The notes under the pieces were generated by a model. It worked only from the letters and a program-made list of their open reading frames with translations. It made no database searches and was not told where the DNA came from. Of a stretch of DNA of 64,000 nt, positions 50,414-62,397 are shown piece by piece. Origin of the DNA: Arabidopsis thaliana (Eukaryota; Streptophyta; Magnoliopsida; Brassicales; Brassicaceae); assembly GCF_000001735.4 (NCBI RefSeq), contig NC_003071.7, positions 13,571,151 through 13,635,150 of the forward strand, written 5' to 3'. A program made the position numbers and the translations under genes. Positions within the stretch are counted from its first letter, which is position 1; every line of letters begins with the position of its first letter.

Positions 50414-52573
50414 TGAAGAAGACGTCAGAATCGGGTCAAAACTCAAAGCTCAGGCGGCGTCGAATGAGCTTTTTAGCCGGCGACGGAAACTAAAATCAGC
50501 TTAAACGAGAAACGACGACTATACACCGCTTTTTTCCTATATATTAAACGGCATCGTTTAGTATACATCTTAAAATTCGGTTTGGTTTCGGTTTGGTTCT
50601 TTTGTATACCGTAAAATTGAACAAATTCCCAACAAAATTCCTTGAATCCATAAATCGTATTTCTCTTGTTTAATAGAGTAAGTTGTGTATGTGTGATTTA
50701 CATTTAAATATCCGAAAAAGGTAGAGTAGATTGAGTTTATATTATTTACTTTAAAATCGTAAACGAATAAAAATAGGATTTGCTAAGCTTTTTTAATAAC
50801 ATGCGATGTAATCAAAAGGTTTCTTTGAATTTGATCGTGTCCATTCATATATAGGAGATATATTTGGCAAAAATCATGCTCGATAAGTAAAGACGATATC
50901 ACAATCCAAACATTTAATACTGACTAAAATTTACATTTCCCATCCCTCCTAGTCCTAGATTTTGGTCTACCAGACAAAGTAAAAAGCAAACAATAAAGGG
51001 TAATGTGTCTTGTTGTAGTGACATATCATCTTTCCCTTTCAATATGTTTTCTTTTTTCGGCTTTTTTTGTTTCTTTTTATATTTTGCTATACTTATTAAG
51101 TTATAGATTCTGTGAAATTTCCAAGTTTTAAAAACTATATCATTATTCTTTTCTTGGAGCACAATTGTTTGAGCATAAGATACTAGGATACTCTACTAAA
51201 GTCTGTGTTATGTGCATCAGTGCATACACATGCATGCTCATATATATGATACAAATACTAGATCATATCATCATATGTGTACAGATGTGAGCGAGCTTTG
51301 AGCCTTTGTTGACAAAAAGTGTTTCTTCCTTTGAAACAAACCCTAATATTTTTGATGATATCTTTGAAACGTTGGATATATCATATATCCATTATCGCGT
51401 ACGAGTACAACAGTTTATTTTGAGAAATTCTGTTGACAATGTTGTGAATAGTCTTCTACTTTTTGTAGTATAATTTCGTTTTGAATATATAAGAAAATCG
51501 AAAAGTCAGGTCAAAAACTCAAAGTGTGTTAAATACAACTCAGAATAAATGACAACGTGTGTGTGATAGTGGACTGACGAAGAAACGACTCGTGGGAAGA
51601 TCGTTTATTGATGTGGCGGCAAATTATTTCTATATGGATATATCATGTAGAAAACCAACCACTGTAGTTTTGTTTTGTTTAGTTTGTTTTTTTATCTCAT
51701 ATTTTAATTTGTTTATCTTATGATACCCTTTTATGTTTTTTAATTCAACATATATTACAGTAGTGAACTTCTGTTATTTGGTAAGTGATTAGCAAAAAAA
51801 CGATAGAACTACTTGGTGATCCTTATACAGTTATACATATTTGCATAGATTCGCATCAAAGTGAACCCTAACGGCATAGACCATAAACAGTTTATACTAT
51901 GATATAAAGTAATATAATTAATATGGTTTACCAAGAAAATAATTTAAGGTGGACGTACGAAAAATCAAAGCAGAAAAAGACCAACATTGTGAGGCAGGGA
52001 CTTGGAATGGGAAAGACGAAATGATGAAGGCATGTTTGGCATCTGGCCTTCTAAAAGCCAAAACCCATCCTATCCAAATATTTAATTATTTTTGTCTTTT
52101 TTAAAGCAAAAGAATCCGTTTCGATATTATAACTACAATGACTATCCATGCATATACTATACAATATATGTATACTTATATAAACCAATCGTAGATTAAA
52201 ATAGTGTATACATGTATACAGTCATTGTCATCCAACGAAATTAAACGTGGGCGTCTTTTTCAGATAAAATTACACGTTTGTTAAGCAGTTGAATGGCAAA
52301 TAGATGTTTTCTACAAGAAGTATGTAAGTAACAAAAACGGTAAAAGCATGACTATAGAAAAACTTTGCTATATTATAAATTTATAATAGTGTAGTATTAT
52401 GCATCATTAGTTGATTCTATAATACTATATAATGATTAACTTTTTGCTCCTTCCTAATCCAAAATGATTTGGAAGACTCCCTTTAATATCCTTAAAATTT
52501 CAACATTTACGAGGCAGTCAAAAGCAAACAAGATTCATCATGTTTTACAATTCATTTCACAGTTCACACACAC

Positions 52574-52576
<3 letters not shown>

Positions 52577-52605
<29 letters not shown>
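52577..52605. repeat. (TA)n microsatellite
   Basis: About 14 TA units after a short (CA)n stretch, in the intergenic region. Confidence 0.95.
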
Positions 52606-52608
<3 letters not shown>

Positions 52609-53605
52609 AGTATTATATAATTAGTTAATTGCTTTATGCTTGTGTATAGTTGTGTGGAATTAATCCTCTTTTCTATAGTTGTTGTTGAATGGAAGGCTAT
52701 GTAATGCTCATTTGGTTATAGACGTTGATCACATCGTTTAGCATTTACAAACTGAAAACTTTCAAAATGATTGTTAATTTGCGTGTGTGTTTGGTCTAAT
52801 GATTTAATATCCGTCATGATCTTGTTACCTTATAGGTTTTCTTCGACCTATTAATGATACAAAGACACAGACACAGACCTCTCGATTCCCTAGCATCACT
52901 CATATTCTTAAGTTGATTATGAAGGAGTTAATTCAAAATAAATTTATTAGTTATTTAGTATTAGTTTTATAATCACATCAAACATAATTACTATTGCTTT
53001 TATATTTTGTTCAGAATCATTATTTAAAAATTAAAATATAATAGTGTATTATTAACCTAGACAAGATGTTTTATAAGAAAATGGAAGTACATATGGAAAT
53101 TTCTGTGGATTTCCAATGATTTATATTATAAGAGATGTAGGCCTATATAAAACATTGCCCTAAGCATGTATACAAGGATATACGACAAGAAATACAAATA
53201 CGAAATATACATATTTTCAAAATAATCATTTATCAAAAACGTAAAAAAAAATTATCAATGTTGTGAGTGATGAAAATAAAGAAATCACTAAAACATGAAC
53301 AAGTAGCATATTTTTAAGACGATTCATATGAAAATGAAATACTACTAATCAAAATTTTAAAATAGGGATATTTTATGAGTTTATGACCAAGAAGCACAAA
53401 ATCGTTAAGGACAATATTTAATTATTCAAACCATTACCAATAGGAAAGACAACAAAAACAATTGAATAAGCCTCCCTTAATTTCTTCTAATCAAATCAAA
53501 AAACTTTTTTTGACTAATTAATATTTTAGACTCAGCCAAAAAAAAAAAAAGTGATTACTGATTAATCTAAGAATTGAAGGTTCCTTATAATAAGCTCATT
53601 CTCAT

Positions 53606-53731
53606 TCTCTCTCTCTCTCTCTGCGCTTTATTCTGTTCAAAATCCTCTGCTTTTACTTTGCCGTTTCACTGAGAACGAGGCTCGCTCACTCACTCTCTCT
53701 CTTTCTCTTTCTCTTTCTCTTTCTCTTTCAT
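53606..53731 (+). repeat. CT-rich simple repeats in the CVL1 5' leader region
   Basis: A (CT)n run followed 80 bp later by about five copies of tttctc. CT-rich leaders of this kind are common in Arabidopsis and can promote transcription; a role here is inference. Confidence 0.8.
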
Positions 53732-54193
53732 AGAAGAAGAAGAAGATTCAGGACCTAAGTAGAAAAGCTTAAACCACCACTCTCTCTTCAAATCACACTT
53801 TTGTTTGTTTCCTCTCTCTCCAAAATCTTTCTCATTGTCTTCTTTGCCTCCTCCTTCAAGAACTCTTGTCTCTTCCAACAACTTTTTTCCTTCTTATTCT
53901 GAAAACCAATCTTCACTTCTCATTTGTCTCAAAACACTATACCCATTTCCTAATTCCTGTCCCTGAGAGCATTAGTAGAGAGACACAAAACACTTTAATC
54001 CTAATCCAACTTGTCTTTACTTTAGCTTCTGTCTGATTCAATCAAAGGACAAGAAAGAAGCCAAATCTTGTCAATTCTTTTTAAACAGTGATTCAACTAA
54101 AAACCCCAAATTAGTTGATTTGATCTCTATTGTCTTCTTTTTTTTGGATGGATTGAGTCTCAAGAACAAACAGTGAATCAAATAAGAGCAAGA

Positions 54194-56931
54194 ATGAGAG
54201 ACGATAAAACCAAGAAAAGCAAGGTTTGTTTTTATGTTTCTTCAATTCTTTGCCATCTTTCATGAATTTTACAGATGAACAGTTTCATTTACCTTCTTTT
54301 TTTTTATGCTTCAATGAAGTTGTCATGGTCCAAGAAGATGGTGAGGAAATGGTTCAACATCAAAAGCAAAACTGAAAAGTTTCAAGCAGATGTTTCTCTT
54401 CCTCAAGGTAACCAAAAGTCTACTTCTTGTCAAAATTTTGTTTCTTTGTTCTGTTCTGCAGAGCTTTAATTTGTAATATTTTGTCTTTTCTGAGAAAACA
54501 AAACATCTCAGTTTCACTTTCTTTCTTTTCTTTTGGGGTCAATTGACAGTTACTGTTTCTTTTGCTTTAACCACTCTTCTCTGTGGAAATTAAAGAATTA
54601 GCAATTGGCTTGTTATGTACTGATTTCAAATTCTGATCTTTTATTCAATAAGGAGTTGAAGTTGAGCACAGAAACAGCTTCTCAGAGAGAGAGCCCTGCA
54701 CAATCAAGAAGAGCAAAACTGGTATATAATCATTTACCAATATGATCAAATTCTCTATGAGAGAGTTTTCTTCTTTGGTCTCATGATTTCTGAGTTTCAC
54801 AGAAAAACTCAATAAGAACTGGGAGCAGCAAGCTAGACAAAGGAAAATGAACTATGAAAATCCCAGAATCATTGATGTCCAAAACCACAGGTAACATATA
54901 TATGAACACAATCACACACACACACACACACACATATGTGACTTATTTTAGTAGAATCTCATGTTGGTGATTCTTGAGAACAGCATCTTCGTAGCTACAT
55001 GGAACGTTGCTGGACGCTCTCCTCCTGAAGATTTAAACCTCGACGAATGGCTTCATTCTTCAGCTCCTGCAGATATATACGTTCTCGGGTGTGTTTCCAT
55101 TTTACATCTTCTTTTCAAGAATGTCTCTTTTTGTTCTTACTTATCTTGTGTGTTCTTTTAGGTTCCAAGAGATTGTTCCTCTTAATGCTGGTAATGTTCT
55201 TGGAGCTGAAGACAATGGTCCTGCTAAGAAATGGCATTCACTCATCAGGAAAACGCTCAATAACCTTCCCGGAGCAAGCAGTGCATGCCATACTCCATCG
55301 CCTATTCCTGTCCCCATTGCAGAGATTGATGCTGACTTCTCAGGATCTTCAAGGCAAAAGAACGAGACTTTCTTCAACAGAAGATCTTTCCAGACGCCGA
55401 GCGTATGGAGTATGGAGGAGAATGACCCTTCGATCTCACAACCACGGCTTGACCGTCGTTTCAGCGTGTGTGATCGCGTATTCTTCAGTCATAGACCAAG
55501 TGATTTTGACCCGAGCTTCAGGTGTGGTCACAGGCCTAGTGATTACTCAAGAAGGCCTAGTGATTACTCTAGACCGAGTGATTATTACTCTAGGCCGAGT
55601 AACTATTCTCGGCCTAGTGATGTTTCCAGGTGGGGCTCCTCGGATGATGATAACGGCCCAGGGGATTCTCCAAGCACATTTTTGAATTCACCGGGGTCAT
55701 TTCTTGGTTCTGCAGCAAACGAAAACGGTTACAGAACCCCGTGGAACTCATCGCAGTACTGTTTGGTCGCAAGTAAACAGATGGTTGGTATCTTTTTAAC
55801 CATTTGGGTGAAAAGCGAGTTACGAGAACACGTCAAGAACATGAAAGTATCTTGTGTTGGTAGAGGATTAATGGGTTATCTCGGAAATAAGGTAAAAAAT
55901 CTTATGTTTGTTACCGCTTGACTTAGTTGGTTAGTTAGTGCATTGCTATAATGTGCTTCTGTGGTTCTTGTAGGGATCAATCTCAATTAGTATGTTGCTT
56001 CATCAAACAAGCTTCTGCTTTGTGTGCACCCATTTGACCTCGGGACAAAAAGAAGGTGATGAGCTAAGGAGAAACTCCGATGTCATGGAGATACTCAAGA
56101 AAACAAGGTTTCCTCGAGTCCAGAGTTCTGCGGACGAGAAGTCCCCTGAGAATATCCTTCAGCATGAGTAAGACCGAACATCAAGAAATGACAAGAATCG
56201 AATCATTTGCTTAAGATTCATGATTTGTTACATTTCTCATTTGTCTTTGTTTCCATTTGATTTAGTCGGGTAATATGGCTCGGGGATCTGAACTACCGAA
56301 TAGCACTCTCTTACCGATCCGCAAAAGCACTTGTCGAGATGCAAAACTGGAGGGCATTACTAGAGAACGATCAGGTATACGTAGTAGACAAATAAAGCAA
56401 TAGAGACTATAGAGTTTCACATTACTTTTACTTTATAGAATGGTCTAATCCAAAACATTTGAAAACGTTTTCACTGCAGTTACGGATAGAGCAGAAACGA
56501 GGACATGTGTTTAAAGGATGGAACGAAGGAAAGATATACTTCCCACCAACTTACAAATACTCAAATAACTCGGATAGATATGCAGGAGGTGATTTGCATC
56601 CAAAGGAGAAACGTCGTACTCCTGCTTGGTAAGTTTCTTGCAATCAGAATAATAAACAAGAACCAAGTAATGATCTAAAAATGGTATTTTTTGGTTATGT
56701 TACTAAAGGTGTGATCGAATACTATGGCATGGAGAAGGACTACATCAGTTATCTTATGTAAGAGGGGAGTCACGGTTTTCTGATCATAGACCGGTTTATG
56801 GCATATTCAGCGCAGAGGTTGAGTCAAATCACAAGAGATCAAAGCGAACCAATAGTCACTCCACTGCACGGGTCGAAGCTGAAGAACTCTTACCTTACGC
56901 CCGCGGATACACCGAGCTAACATTTTTCTAA
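54194..56931 (+). CDS. CVL1: Type I inositol polyphosphate 5-phosphatase CVL1 (CVP2-like)
   Basis: Removes the 5-phosphate from phosphoinositides/inositol phosphates; with its paralogue CVP2 it supports leaf vein continuity. The first exon is 54194-54223 ([10 protein letters not shown]) and the second 54320-54407; exons then run to a TAA at 56929-56931, giving about 590 residues. The phosphatase domain begins [21 protein letters not shown] and shows [17 protein letters not shown]. Later motifs are [42 protein letters not shown] and [13 protein letters not shown], with [13 protein letters not shown] at the end; all catalytic motifs are intact. Between the first and second motif groups lies a ~170-residue low-complexity insert with seven RPSDY-like repeats. 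The N-terminus has [15 protein letters not shown], typical of this plant clade. Symbol by locus (At2g32010). Confidence 0.93.
54911..54934. repeat. (CA)n microsatellite in a CVL1 intron
   Basis: About 12 CA units, 30-50 bp upstream of the exon encoding FVATWNVAG. Located close to the splice acceptor, so length changes could touch the branch-point region. Confidence 0.9.
55490..55630 (+). repeat. RPSDY-type coding repeat in CVL1
   Basis: The DNA word gtgattac / ctaggccgagt repeats at intervals of about 18-24 bp and encodes [30 protein letters not shown] and SRPSDV. It is inside the catalytic domain insert and predicts a disordered loop. Confidence 0.85.
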
Positions 56932-59900
56932 AAGAAAATTGAAAAGCCTTCTTCTTTACGGTAACATCTCCTTTTCATAAGATTTATAATTCTAACCATA
57001 AAATTAGGAGATAGCAGATAGAATGTAGTGTCAGTGACATTGATCAAAGCCAATGTAGTCCATTAGTAGGAGTAGACTAGTAGTAATAGTTGTGGTCCTG
57101 AAACTCAAAATAGAGACTTAAGTCCAATGAGACAGGTCTGCATTTATTATGTATCAGCCAAGAAAAGTATAATCCACACGTTCCTCTCATATCATTTAAG
57201 GCACATCACATTGATTTGGATAAAAATGGACCCGTTAAAGCGATCTGTTTTCGTGTTTTCGATTCGAAAATGTGATAAGATATTGTCTCTGCATCATCAT
57301 CAGCAATAATATTAATGATGGAAGATTTCTTGACACCAAGATTTGTTGTGTGATCTTTTTTTTCTGAAATCTCATAAAGAGTTATAATTGTATATGATTC
57401 TTCATCATATTAATATCACTTATGGTATATAATTTGTTTCGGCTTTTGTCAGGTCAATTAAAGTTTTTTTTGTTCGAATGTTGAAGCCTTGAGGAGTGGA
57501 TGATGGAGACATTTCATTGCTCCTTTTAACACAAAGGAAACAAATAACAGGTTGGTCCAACTTCTCTTCCTATGTCTGTTTCCGGTTCGGTTTCGATTGA
57601 TTTTAACGGTTGAATTTCCGGTTTACAGGTGTATAAAGGATTGTAATTTTGTCTTGGTTAATAGAATTTCGCATATCAAACCGGTTCTTTCATTTATCAT
57701 GTCAGGAGTAGGAGTTAAAAGTAAATTTTACAGTGTAGGTAATAATTAATTTGTAATCACAATTTAATTCAGTTTGATTCTACTCATAAGGTAACAACAG
57801 TTTAATAAAACTTGTTTTTGTGCAGGATTATTAAACTGACAGATGGAAGGTTTTTTTTAGTTCTTCATCAGTCTTTTTAGGGATAGTTTTTGATAATATT
57901 ATTATTGTAAATTGAAGTGTGTTCCCGAGACAATGATAGTGTAATGCTTGTTGTATAAGTAAGATTTAGCCGTTTAATAAGTGTAACAAAAATACTATAC
58001 AGCAAAAGCAATTATTTCATTCATTATGATAGTTTTCTTACAAAGGAAAAGTGAAAAGAATAAAAAGATAACGTCTTGTGATGATCTTTGTACTGAAAAA
58101 GTTAGGGCTTCTTGATAACCTCGAAGCTCACTCATTCTCTGATTCTATGTATTGGAATACAGAAATTCAATGATTAGTTTTATTTTTTCTGCAATCTCAT
58201 AAAGAGTTATAATTGTAAGCAATTAGTCAAAATATCAACATTCAAATACCTTTGCATTATTTTTTGTAGCACTGCGTGCAAAAGGTTTAATAATTTTCAA
58301 TCATTAGTTTGAGTATATAAGCTGTAATTTAATCAGATGAAATTTGTATATTATGTTTTGAAATATTAAAGGTAAGAGAGAGAATAGTGTAAAGATGTGA
58401 ATGTAGAATGAAATGATTGAAAAAGAGTATGAAAGTGCAGAGAGTGTATTGTGTAATCTCATGCTTTTCTCTTTTTCCTATTTGCTCATGCTTTCTCTTG
58501 TTTCAGCTTTCGTGATTACAACAACACTTCTAAATTCCCTTTTTTTTTGGGTTATTTATTTTAAACCCAAATTAAAAATAAAATAAAAACATTCTTGTAC
58601 AATGTGAAGTGAGACAATGATCAGCTCTATTTTTTTTTTCATGAAAACCCCTATTTTTACCTAACATTAACAAATAAATAAAAATGGAATGGAATATGTG
58701 GTCCAGAACAAGAAGTGTATATCGAAATGATTTACTTAAATACCTTTAACTATTACTCCAATCCTATTAAAATTAAAGTCCATCAGCTATGATTTACAGG
58801 AGTGGACATTCTGATATTTTATCTAATTCGATAAATGTTGCGGTTCATTCCAAATTTGTACCTATTTAAAGGTAAAATATCTATATAGTCTTATCGAATT
58901 TTGGAGCTAAGATTATTTTTAATTCCTAAAAACATATGTTTAGTGAGCTAGTTAGTAAATGAATCTAATTTTTTTGTTGGTTAACAGAAAATATCACATA
59001 CTTACATAGTGATTTCAAATACTAATAAATTGTTTCATACTATATGCGTATATCCTATATGGACTGACTGGTCAGACATATTGAACGGAGTGGAGTCTTT
59101 ATTCACATAACCTAAAAATAACTTTTTTTGATATGCATGTGTATCTATAGGCCAAATATATTTTAGTTCTACCACAGAAGTTAAAATAAATTGTATTAGT
59201 AATATATTTAGTCCTTTGAAAGTGGGAAACGAAATTAGCCTCACACAAGCACAGTGATGATTGATTTCTTCTTCTTTTTTTTACCCAAAAAAATCCATTT
59301 TTTCTTGTAATTTCTTATTTCCAGATTATTTTCTTCATAACAAAAAAAAAAGAAAAGAAATTGCTCACTTCACTTCTCACTAGATTCTTTATAACGAAAC
59401 CTCCACTACACGGGCCCTAAATTTGGGCCACATGGGCTTCTCTCTTAACGAATTACGCACGAGTAAACTTCATTTTTCCAACAAGAAGAAGAAACTCAGG
59501 GGAATCTAAAGATTGTTTACTTTAATTTAAGAAATATGGAGAAATCATAATAAATTAATTACGTACTACTTATAGTAAATTTGTTGAATTACATAAATTC
59601 ATAATTCAAATTTTACAAATACTTTTAATATCCTGTGTTATTTTAACAAAGCTGGTCTGGCTCTTAAGTTCTCATCCCAAGGACCATGGGATGTTTTGCT
59701 TTTTTTTTCTTTTGCTTGTTGGATGAGTATGTGAACCTTTTTATGGATACAGGACGAATCCCATTGTTTTATTTACATTCTACATTATTCGTTTATACGC
59801 TTCTATTAACCTTTGATTTTTAAAACTCTTCTCTACCTATCAATTTGTAATCGGATGATCCCTCTAACCTCACTTCTGTCTCATGCACTGACTTTAATTG

Positions 59901-60042
59901 TTTCGTAATTTACAATGTAGGATTTATAGATTTTTTTGGCAAATGAAAAACAGAGTGTTTACATCATGTATTACGTATATGAATCATACACTAAATCCAA
60001 CATATATATGTAGAATTGCTAATTAATCTTTTTGTTGATTAA
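56932..60042. other. 3.1-kb intergenic region downstream of CVL1
   Basis: AT-rich with no supported gene. The first ~400 bp should hold the CVL1 3' UTR. A 30-35 bp direct repeat (about 57356 and 58190) is noted separately. A GC-richer stretch at 59400-59460 with cgggccctaaatttgggcc shows dyad symmetry. Confidence 0.55.
57356..58219. repeat. Dispersed direct repeat pair
   Basis: The word tctcataaagagttataatt, preceded by ttttttctg-aa, occurs at about 57370-57390 and again at about 58195-58215, some 825 bp apart. The span given covers both copies; between them is unrelated AT-rich DNA. Confidence 0.7.
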
Positions 60043-60594
60043 TTACTTCAAAGTATCAGTAGACAAGAAACTAAACATAACAGTGTCTCTTACACTTCCC
60101 TTGATACATATAAACTTCCTCATCACACCTTCTCTAGTAAACCCAACTTTTTCAAGAACCCTTTGAGATCCAACATTGTCCACATCAACAAGTGCCTCAA
60201 GCCTTTCAATCTCTGGAAATTCCTCGAATACCTCCGCGGTCACTAGCCTCACTGCTTCCGTGGCAAACCCTTTTCCCCAATACTTTCTCGCTAGGACATA
60301 ACCAATCTCTTTTCTGATGTTATCAACCGCCATGATCAAGATGTAGCCGATTGGACGGTCGTCTTCTAAGCAGATGGCTCGGAGCCAAGGGTGTGTCAGG
60401 ACACGATCGGTTATGTATTTGATAGCTTCGTCTCGGCTCGTGCAAGGCTCCCAAGTGCAAAATCGAGCCACTTTAGGATCTGTGGCCCAAACCATGTAGT
60501 CATCGACGTCGGAAAGAGTCATCGGCCGGAGAGATATTCTTCCCGGAGGCGAAGAGCTCATTATTGGATTAGTTTCTTCTGAGTCCATCTCCAT
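60043..60594 (-). CDS. GNAT acyltransferase (RimJ/RimL-like), copy 1
   Basis: Intronless frame of 183 residues on the minus strand. The fold is that of GNAT acetyltransferases of the RimJ/RimL branch, which transfer acetyl from acetyl-CoA to an amine; the substrate is unknown. Visible features: ISLRPMTLSDVDDYMVWATD (strand 1 and helix 1), CTWEP (about 46-50), PWLRAICLEDDRPIGYI, the acetyl-CoA loop YWGKGFATEAV at 105-115, and VDVDNVGSQRVLEKVGF followed by REGVMRKF. Length is normal. The paralogue at 61525 shares about three quarters of residues by eye. The start MEMDSEE is supported by the matching MEMDS start of the paralogue. Locus At2g32020 by order. Confidence 0.9.
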   Translation of the reverse strand: MEMDSEETNPIMSSSPPGRISLRPMTLSDVDDYMVWATDPKVARFCTWEPCTSRDEAIKYITDRVLTHPWLRAICLEDDRPIGYILIMAVDNIRKEIGYVLARKYWGKGFATEAVRLVTAEVFEEFPEIERLEALVDVDNVGSQRVLEKVGFTREGVMRKFICIKGSVRDTVMFSFLSTDTLK

Positions 60595-61524
60595 TTAGGA
60601 TTAGTGATTGTTTTAGATATCATATCACTACGTCTAAGCGATGTCTTTATACACATCGCGATCTTGAAAAACTTTGAGATTCTCCCTTATTGCTTTTGAC
60701 TAAAAAAACACTAAATATTACCATTTGCTATAGATAAGTGTATTTAGTGTTAAATATACGACATAAGATGAGGTGTCATCGTGTGAGTGGATAATTGTCT
60801 ATATTTGACCTTGGACTTTCGACACTTACTTGGTTGCCAAACAAAGTATTGTTCTGGTTTCGGAACTTAATGTGTTGCTTCCAGTTGGATGCCCACAATG
60901 CCACGTGTCAAATCGTGTGTGGTCTGATTCCCAAAAAGGATTTAACTGTTTCTCAAGTTATTCTAAATGGATTAAATATTTTAATACTGTTAATATTTGT
61001 GGTGCAAATGATCGTAATCGTTTGTTATATACTGTCAAAATCAACTCAAGAATCAAGTCACTCAACATGTTGTATGATTAAGTAATTTAGCTAAAGATTA
61101 ATTAATCGAATGTTATCAGAATTCCATTCATCTATCGCTGTAAAACTAGCTATCACACTATCTTTTTATTGTATAAAATATTTCATGTTTAGATTCAAAA
61201 AGAAAATATATATATATATATCATGTTTCATTTTGTACTTTTAATTTTCAATATAAACTTACATTTTTTCTGAGATAGTGAAGCTTTGTTTTATTTGGTG
61301 AAGTGAACATGGTAAATAGTAAATACATTACTCTCAAATTATAAAAAATAACTTTTGTATGAAATAGTTAATATATAAGGTTACAACTAACAATTACATA
61401 AGAAGAAGAAAGATAGAGCATCACATCAAATTATACATGTGATTTTTACAAACTAAGCAAAATATAAATTTCGACATCAAACAAACTTAATATATATATT
61501 TGATATTTGTTAATTCAAATCAGA
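60595..61524. other. Spacer between tandem GNAT genes
   Basis: 930 bp with the promoter of copy 1 and the 3' flank of copy 2. Two overlapping short plus-strand open frames (60795-61085) have no recognisable protein. A short (TA)n run is at about 61207-61222. Confidence 0.5.
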
Positions 61525-62091
61525 TCAGTGCAACGAATCAGAAGGCAAGAAACTAAACATGACCATATCTCTAACATTTCCTTTAAGATACATAAATTTC
61601 CTCATCACACCTTCTTTCACAAACCCAACTTTTTCAAGAACCTTTTGAGATCCAACATTGTCAACGTCAACAAGTGCCTCAAGCCTCTGCATCTCTGGCT
61701 TCTCCTTGAATATCTCCCCCGCCACAAGCCTCACCGCTTCAGTGGCGATCCCTTTCCCCCAATACTTGCTTCCGAGGACATAACCAATCTCTCCTCTGAT
61801 CTCATCGACTGGCGTTACGGAGATCGAGCCAATCGGACGGTCGTTATCTAAGCATATAGCTCTAAGCCAAGGGTGTGGCAAAAGAGCGTCGTTTAAGTAC
61901 GCGATCGCGGCTTCTCGGCTAGTGTAAGGCTCCCACGTGCAAAAGCGTGTGACGTTTGAGTCAGTGGCCCAAACCATGAAATCGTCGACGTCGGAAAGAG
62001 TCATTGGCCGGAGATGGATTTTCTCCGGAGGTGAGGAACTCACGGTGGATAGGGTCTCCGGTTTGATCGTAGTAGTTGAGTCCATCTCCAT
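61525..62091 (-). CDS. GNAT acyltransferase (RimJ/RimL-like), copy 2
   Basis: Intronless frame on the minus strand; 188 residues from the start MEMDSTTT at 62091. The open frame extends 26 codons further upstream to 62169, but that part is Lys/Ser-rich leader-like sequence with no match in the paralogue, so I use the inner Met. It shows the same motifs as copy 1: HLRPMTLSDVDDFMVWATD, CTWEPYTSREAA, PWLRAICLDNDRPIGSI, YWGKGIATEAV and VDVDNVGSQKVLEKVGF, then KEGVMRKF. It differs mainly in the N-terminal 25 residues, which carry a few extra Thr/Pro. Catalytic and CoA-binding regions are intact. Substrate unknown. Locus At2g32030 by order. Confidence 0.9.
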   Translation of the reverse strand: MEMDSTTTIKPETLSTVSSSPPEKIHLRPMTLSDVDDFMVWATDSNVTRFCTWEPYTSREAAIAYLNDALLPHPWLRAICLDNDRPIGSISVTPVDEIRGEIGYVLGSKYWGKGIATEAVRLVAGEIFKEKPEMQRLEALVDVDNVGSQKVLEKVGFVKEGVMRKFMYLKGNVRDMVMFSFLPSDSLH

Positions 62092-62397
62092 TGACTTTTT
62101 CTTGGTTACTTTCCTTTTTGAGTCTTTGAAGCTTCTTTGGGATTCTTTAAAATAAATTATCTCTCTCAATTCTTACAGATTTGTGTAGAGGCATTATGAT
62201 AATACTTCTTCTACAAATCACGATTTAAATACTGATTTTTTTTTAACAAAAAAGAAAATAAACAGAACGTTCCTTCTTGCTTCGATCGGTCAAATACGCA
62301 ACAATTAGTTCTTGTTGAATGGAAGGTGTGAAAAAGACGGTTTATAATGGGTATGGGTGAACCGTATATTTACCATCCATTCATCGTTTTTGATTTA

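Larger units (their letters stand above)
50414..54193. other. 3.8-kb intergenic region upstream of CVL1
   Basis: Between the divergent TOP3-beta and CVL1 genes. Mostly AT-rich with no supported coding sequence. It holds a (TA)n run at 52577-52605, a (CT)n run at 53606-53622, and a hexamer (TTTCTC)n run at 53700-53729. The last ~600 bp is CT-rich and looks like the long CVL1 5' leader. Confidence 0.6.

Noticed and set aside
55047..55685. A 212-codon plus-strand open frame overlapping CVL1 exons
   Set aside because: It is in another frame from the conserved phosphatase sequence, crosses an intron and shows the repeat tract in a shifted frame; no independent protein features.
60795..61085. Two overlapping plus-strand open frames of 83-96 codons between the GNAT genes
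   Set aside because: They compete with each other, have no recognisable domain and no supporting promoter or splice features.
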